DNA from: Acidimicrobiia bacterium
Lineage (GTDB): Bacteria; Actinomycetota; Acidimicrobiia; Acidimicrobiales; Aldehydirespiratoraceae
Length of the DNA stretch: 64,000 nucleotides
Direction: 5' to 3'
NCBI GenBank assembly: GCA_022820805.1
Contig: JAJEEV010000048.1
Span: 1 to 64,000, forward strand
In this document: positions 59,724-64,000 of the stretch, in pieces
How the letters are laid out: each line of letters starts with the position of its first letter
Numbering within the stretch: the stretch's first letter is position 1
The notes under the pieces: generated by a model
The model's input: the letters and a program-made list of their open reading frames with translations, nothing else
What the model was told of the DNA's origin: nothing
The model's database searches: none
Translations under genes and position numbers: made by a program

Positions 59724-61295
59724 TCACGGGCCGGTGGCGCGACCGCGCAGGATGTCGTCGAAGCCCCGGACCAGGGGGTGCTCGGTCTCCTGCACATCCT
59801 CGGGACTGGCCGCGAAGTAGCCGGTGGCCATCCCCATGTCGGCCGCGGCGTCCAGGAACTCCGGGACGCTCGACAGGTACAGGCAGTCGTAGAGGTCCAC
59901 CGACATCACCCGGCGGGTTGCCTCGAACAGGGGCCGCTCGGGGAGCGCGGCGCCCACGTCCCCGCTCACCATCCAGGAGGACACCGAGTCCTCCAACTGC
60001 GCCATGCGCCGCAGCCGCATGCCCCATTCCCTCGGCTGGTTGCCGACGGCTGCTACCGGCAGACCCCGGCCCGCGACCGCGTCGAGGAACGGGTGCAGGC
60101 CCGGCACCAGCTTGAACGACGACAGGTAGCGGGTCTCCACCTCGCGCCCGATCGGGCCGAGGCCCAGGTCGCTCCAGAACTCCTCCGGCGTCAGGCGGCC
60201 CAGCACCAGCTTGCGGTGCCGGTCGCGCACCAGGTCCGCGTCCACGTCAGGGTTCTCGGCCTGGATGACCGGCAGCAGCGGGCCCTCCAGCGGGTGCGTG
60301 GGCCGCACGATCACGCCGTGCACGTCCACCACCAGCAGGCGCAGCAGCCGCTTGCGGGGTCGGCTGGCCTCGGCCTCACGGGCCGCGGCCCGTTGCTGGC
60401 GCCGGCGGGTGGCCCGGCGGCCCCGTCCCTTCGGCGTGCGGACCAGGGTCACCAACCATGCCACTGCCAGGCCCAGCACCACCAGGCCGAAGCCGAGCGC
60501 CGCGGCCCTCGCGATGTTCAGCCACAACGGCGCGAGGGTGTCCTGCACGGTGTTGGATGCGCCGATCCGCACCTGCGGATCCCCGTAGGAGAACCGCCAG
60601 GTGGCGGTGGATCCCTCGATCTCGGGCTCCGCCAGAACCGGCCCGCCCTCCGTCGCCGGGTCGGGGCCGGTGGTGGCGCTGAAGGCCCCGTCGGAGTCCA
60701 GCAACCGCAGCGAGAACTGAAGGCCCAAGGAGTCCCGGGGCCGGCCGGCCTCGGCGATCAGGTCCTCGAGAGGCCGCCCGAAGGGCTGGCCGTCGAAGAT
60801 CGCGGCCAGGGCGTTGTCGCTGAAGGCCTCGACCGGCGGTGTCGGATCGATGACGAGACTGAACTCGTAGGCGCTCTCTGCGAAGGACCGGGTCTGCTCG
60901 AGGATCAGGTCCGAGAAGATCACGCCCTCTCCGGCAACCTCCGCCAGCACTACCGGAAGCTGCGACGAGGACGCGTACGCCTTGACTGCCCGGATCTCGA
61001 CCCCCCCGTCGCTGTGAGAGATCGGGCCGTTCACGGCCCAGCCGGCGTCGCGCACATCGTCGAGCCGCAGACCCTCGGCCAGCTCCGGGACACGGGCCAC
61101 CGCGTCGGCGTCGGCGGTGAACACCACGGTCACCACACCCGAGCCGTCGTCGTTGACCGCCACCTGCACCGCGGTGTCCACCCGGCAGGCGGCCGCAAGC
61201 ACGGCGACCGCGGCAACCAGCAGCACCGTCCGGCATCGAACCGCGAACCGGCCGCCGCCCCAGCGCGCCCTAGCTGCCCTCGCGGGGGCGGGCAT
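59724..61295 (-). CDS. LppM-like lipoprotein domain fused to a HAD-like cytoplasmic domain
   Basis: About 523 residues from the ATG at 61295. A lipoprotein signal (VLLVAAVAVLAAACRV) is followed by an LppM/DUF3153-like domain (VAVNDDGSGVVTVVFTADADAVARVPELA, then GVEIRAVKAYASSSQLP). A transmembrane helix near residue 285 (AAALGFGLVVLGLAVAWLVTLV) and a basic stretch precede a C-terminal HAD-like domain of about 190 residues (LRLLVVDVHGVIV, VPGLHPFLDAVAGRGLPVAAVGNQP). The HAD nucleophile motif DVHGV has His where the second Asp should be. The motif IV acidic pair is replaced by SSVPE, so phosphatase activity is doubtful. LppM in mycobacteria affects surface glycolipids. Confidence 0.75.
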   Translation of the reverse strand: MPAPARAARARWGGGRFAVRCRTVLLVAAVAVLAAACRVDTAVQVAVNDDGSGVVTVVFTADADAVARVPELAEGLRLDDVRDAGWAVNGPISHSDGGVEIRAVKAYASSSQLPVVLAEVAGEGVIFSDLILEQTRSFAESAYEFSLVIDPTPPVEAFSDNALAAIFDGQPFGRPLEDLIAEAGRPRDSLGLQFSLRLLDSDGAFSATTGPDPATEGGPVLAEPEIEGSTATWRFSYGDPQVRIGASNTVQDTLAPLWLNIARAAALGFGLVVLGLAVAWLVTLVRTPKGRGRRATRRRQQRAAAREAEASRPRKRLLRLLVVDVHGVIVRPTHPLEGPLLPVIQAENPDVDADLVRDRHRKLVLGRLTPEEFWSDLGLGPIGREVETRYLSSFKLVPGLHPFLDAVAGRGLPVAAVGNQPREWGMRLRRMAQLEDSVSSWMVSGDVGAALPERPLFEATRRVMSVDLYDCLYLSSVPEFLDAAADMGMATGYFAASPEDVQETEHPLVRGFDDILRGRATGP

Positions 61296-61365
61296 CAGCG
61301 TCCGGAACCGGCAGGACACGGCTCCAGCCCCCAGCCCTCGCTCGGAGCCAACCCCGAGCGTGAGC

Positions 61366-63894
<2,529 letters not shown>

Positions 63895-64000
63895 CGCTCA
63901 CACCTCCCGGCCGCCCACGCTGCCTCATCGGCGTCAGTGTAACCCGGCGCTCTGACATGAGTGGCGTCGTGGTCTCGGCCTGCCGTGTGACATGGGACAC
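63895..64000 (-). promoter_or_regulatory. clpC upstream region
   Basis: The last 106 bases hold no gene. On the minus strand TACACT (63941-63946) could be a -10, about 45 bases before the clpC start. No clear -35 is visible. Confidence 0.3.

Overview
The window is a GC-rich (roughly 70 % by eye), gene-dense piece of an actinobacterial chromosome. Clues are CIRCE-controlled groEL, clpC, actinobacterial-type coproheme decarboxylase, a mycobacterial CysO-like sulfur carrier, an LppM-like lipoprotein domain, a LytR C-terminal domain, an F420/LLM-type oxidoreductase, leaderless or GTG starts and many GTGA/ATGA overlaps. I would guess the class Acidimicrobiia, but the sequence alone does not prove that. 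No phage, IS element or CRISPR array is visible.

Layout. 1-4.95 kb: meta-cleavage (homoprotocatechuate-type) catabolic genes in two divergent arms (hpaF-hpaE-second aldehyde dehydrogenase; hpaG-quinone reductase-hpaH). 5.0-6.8 kb: an AIM24 protein and an SDR. 6.8-10.4 kb: a cobalamin island, riboswitch-btuF-btuC-btuD-cobO. 10.5-16.4 kb: cell-envelope genes (lipoprotein polysaccharide deacetylase, methyltransferase, GtrA), thioesterase TesB, a frame-split PQQ-type sugar dehydrogenase and a PAC2 protein. 16.5-22.5 kb: a leftward run with nitrobindin, fdhD, coproheme decarboxylase, methyltransferase, Nudix, GNAT and acetoacetyl-CoA synthetase. 22.5-26.7 kb: groEL with CIRCE and terminator, a CysO-like protein, glycerate kinase and a LytR_C protein. 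26.8-30.0 kb: hpnCDE (farnesyl diphosphate to squalene). 30.1-38.9 kb: a Tad/Flp-type pilus locus headed by two large secreted proteins of unknown function. 39.0-39.8 kb: tRNA-Thr and a VapBC-like toxin-antitoxin pair. 39.9-42.4 kb: adenosine deaminase, an eroded EamA transporter and Ada.

42.6-52.0 kb is the most interesting block. It is a leftward cluster encoding an ArsR repressor, an unusual cytoplasmic protein joining an SRPBCC domain to an AmiC/UrtA-like ligand-binding domain, a paralogous secreted binding protein, a branched-chain-type ABC transporter with a LivM-LivG fusion, an amidase and a phenylacetate-CoA ligase. Read together it looks like import, hydrolysis and CoA activation of an (aryl)amide, with a soluble copy of the receptor as the inferred sensor. 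Divergent from arsR are a cobalamin-dependent reductive-dehalogenase-like protein with an internally duplicated corrinoid-binding region and a GcvT-like folate enzyme (52.2-55.6 kb). The B12 uptake island could supply its cofactor.

55.6-64 kb: an LLM oxidoreductase, an SDR with an altered active site, a LacI regulator next to a LacI paralogue lacking its DNA-binding domain, a lipoprotein-HAD fusion with degenerate HAD motifs, and clpC at the right edge. All functional calls are from reading translated sequence; no database search was run.
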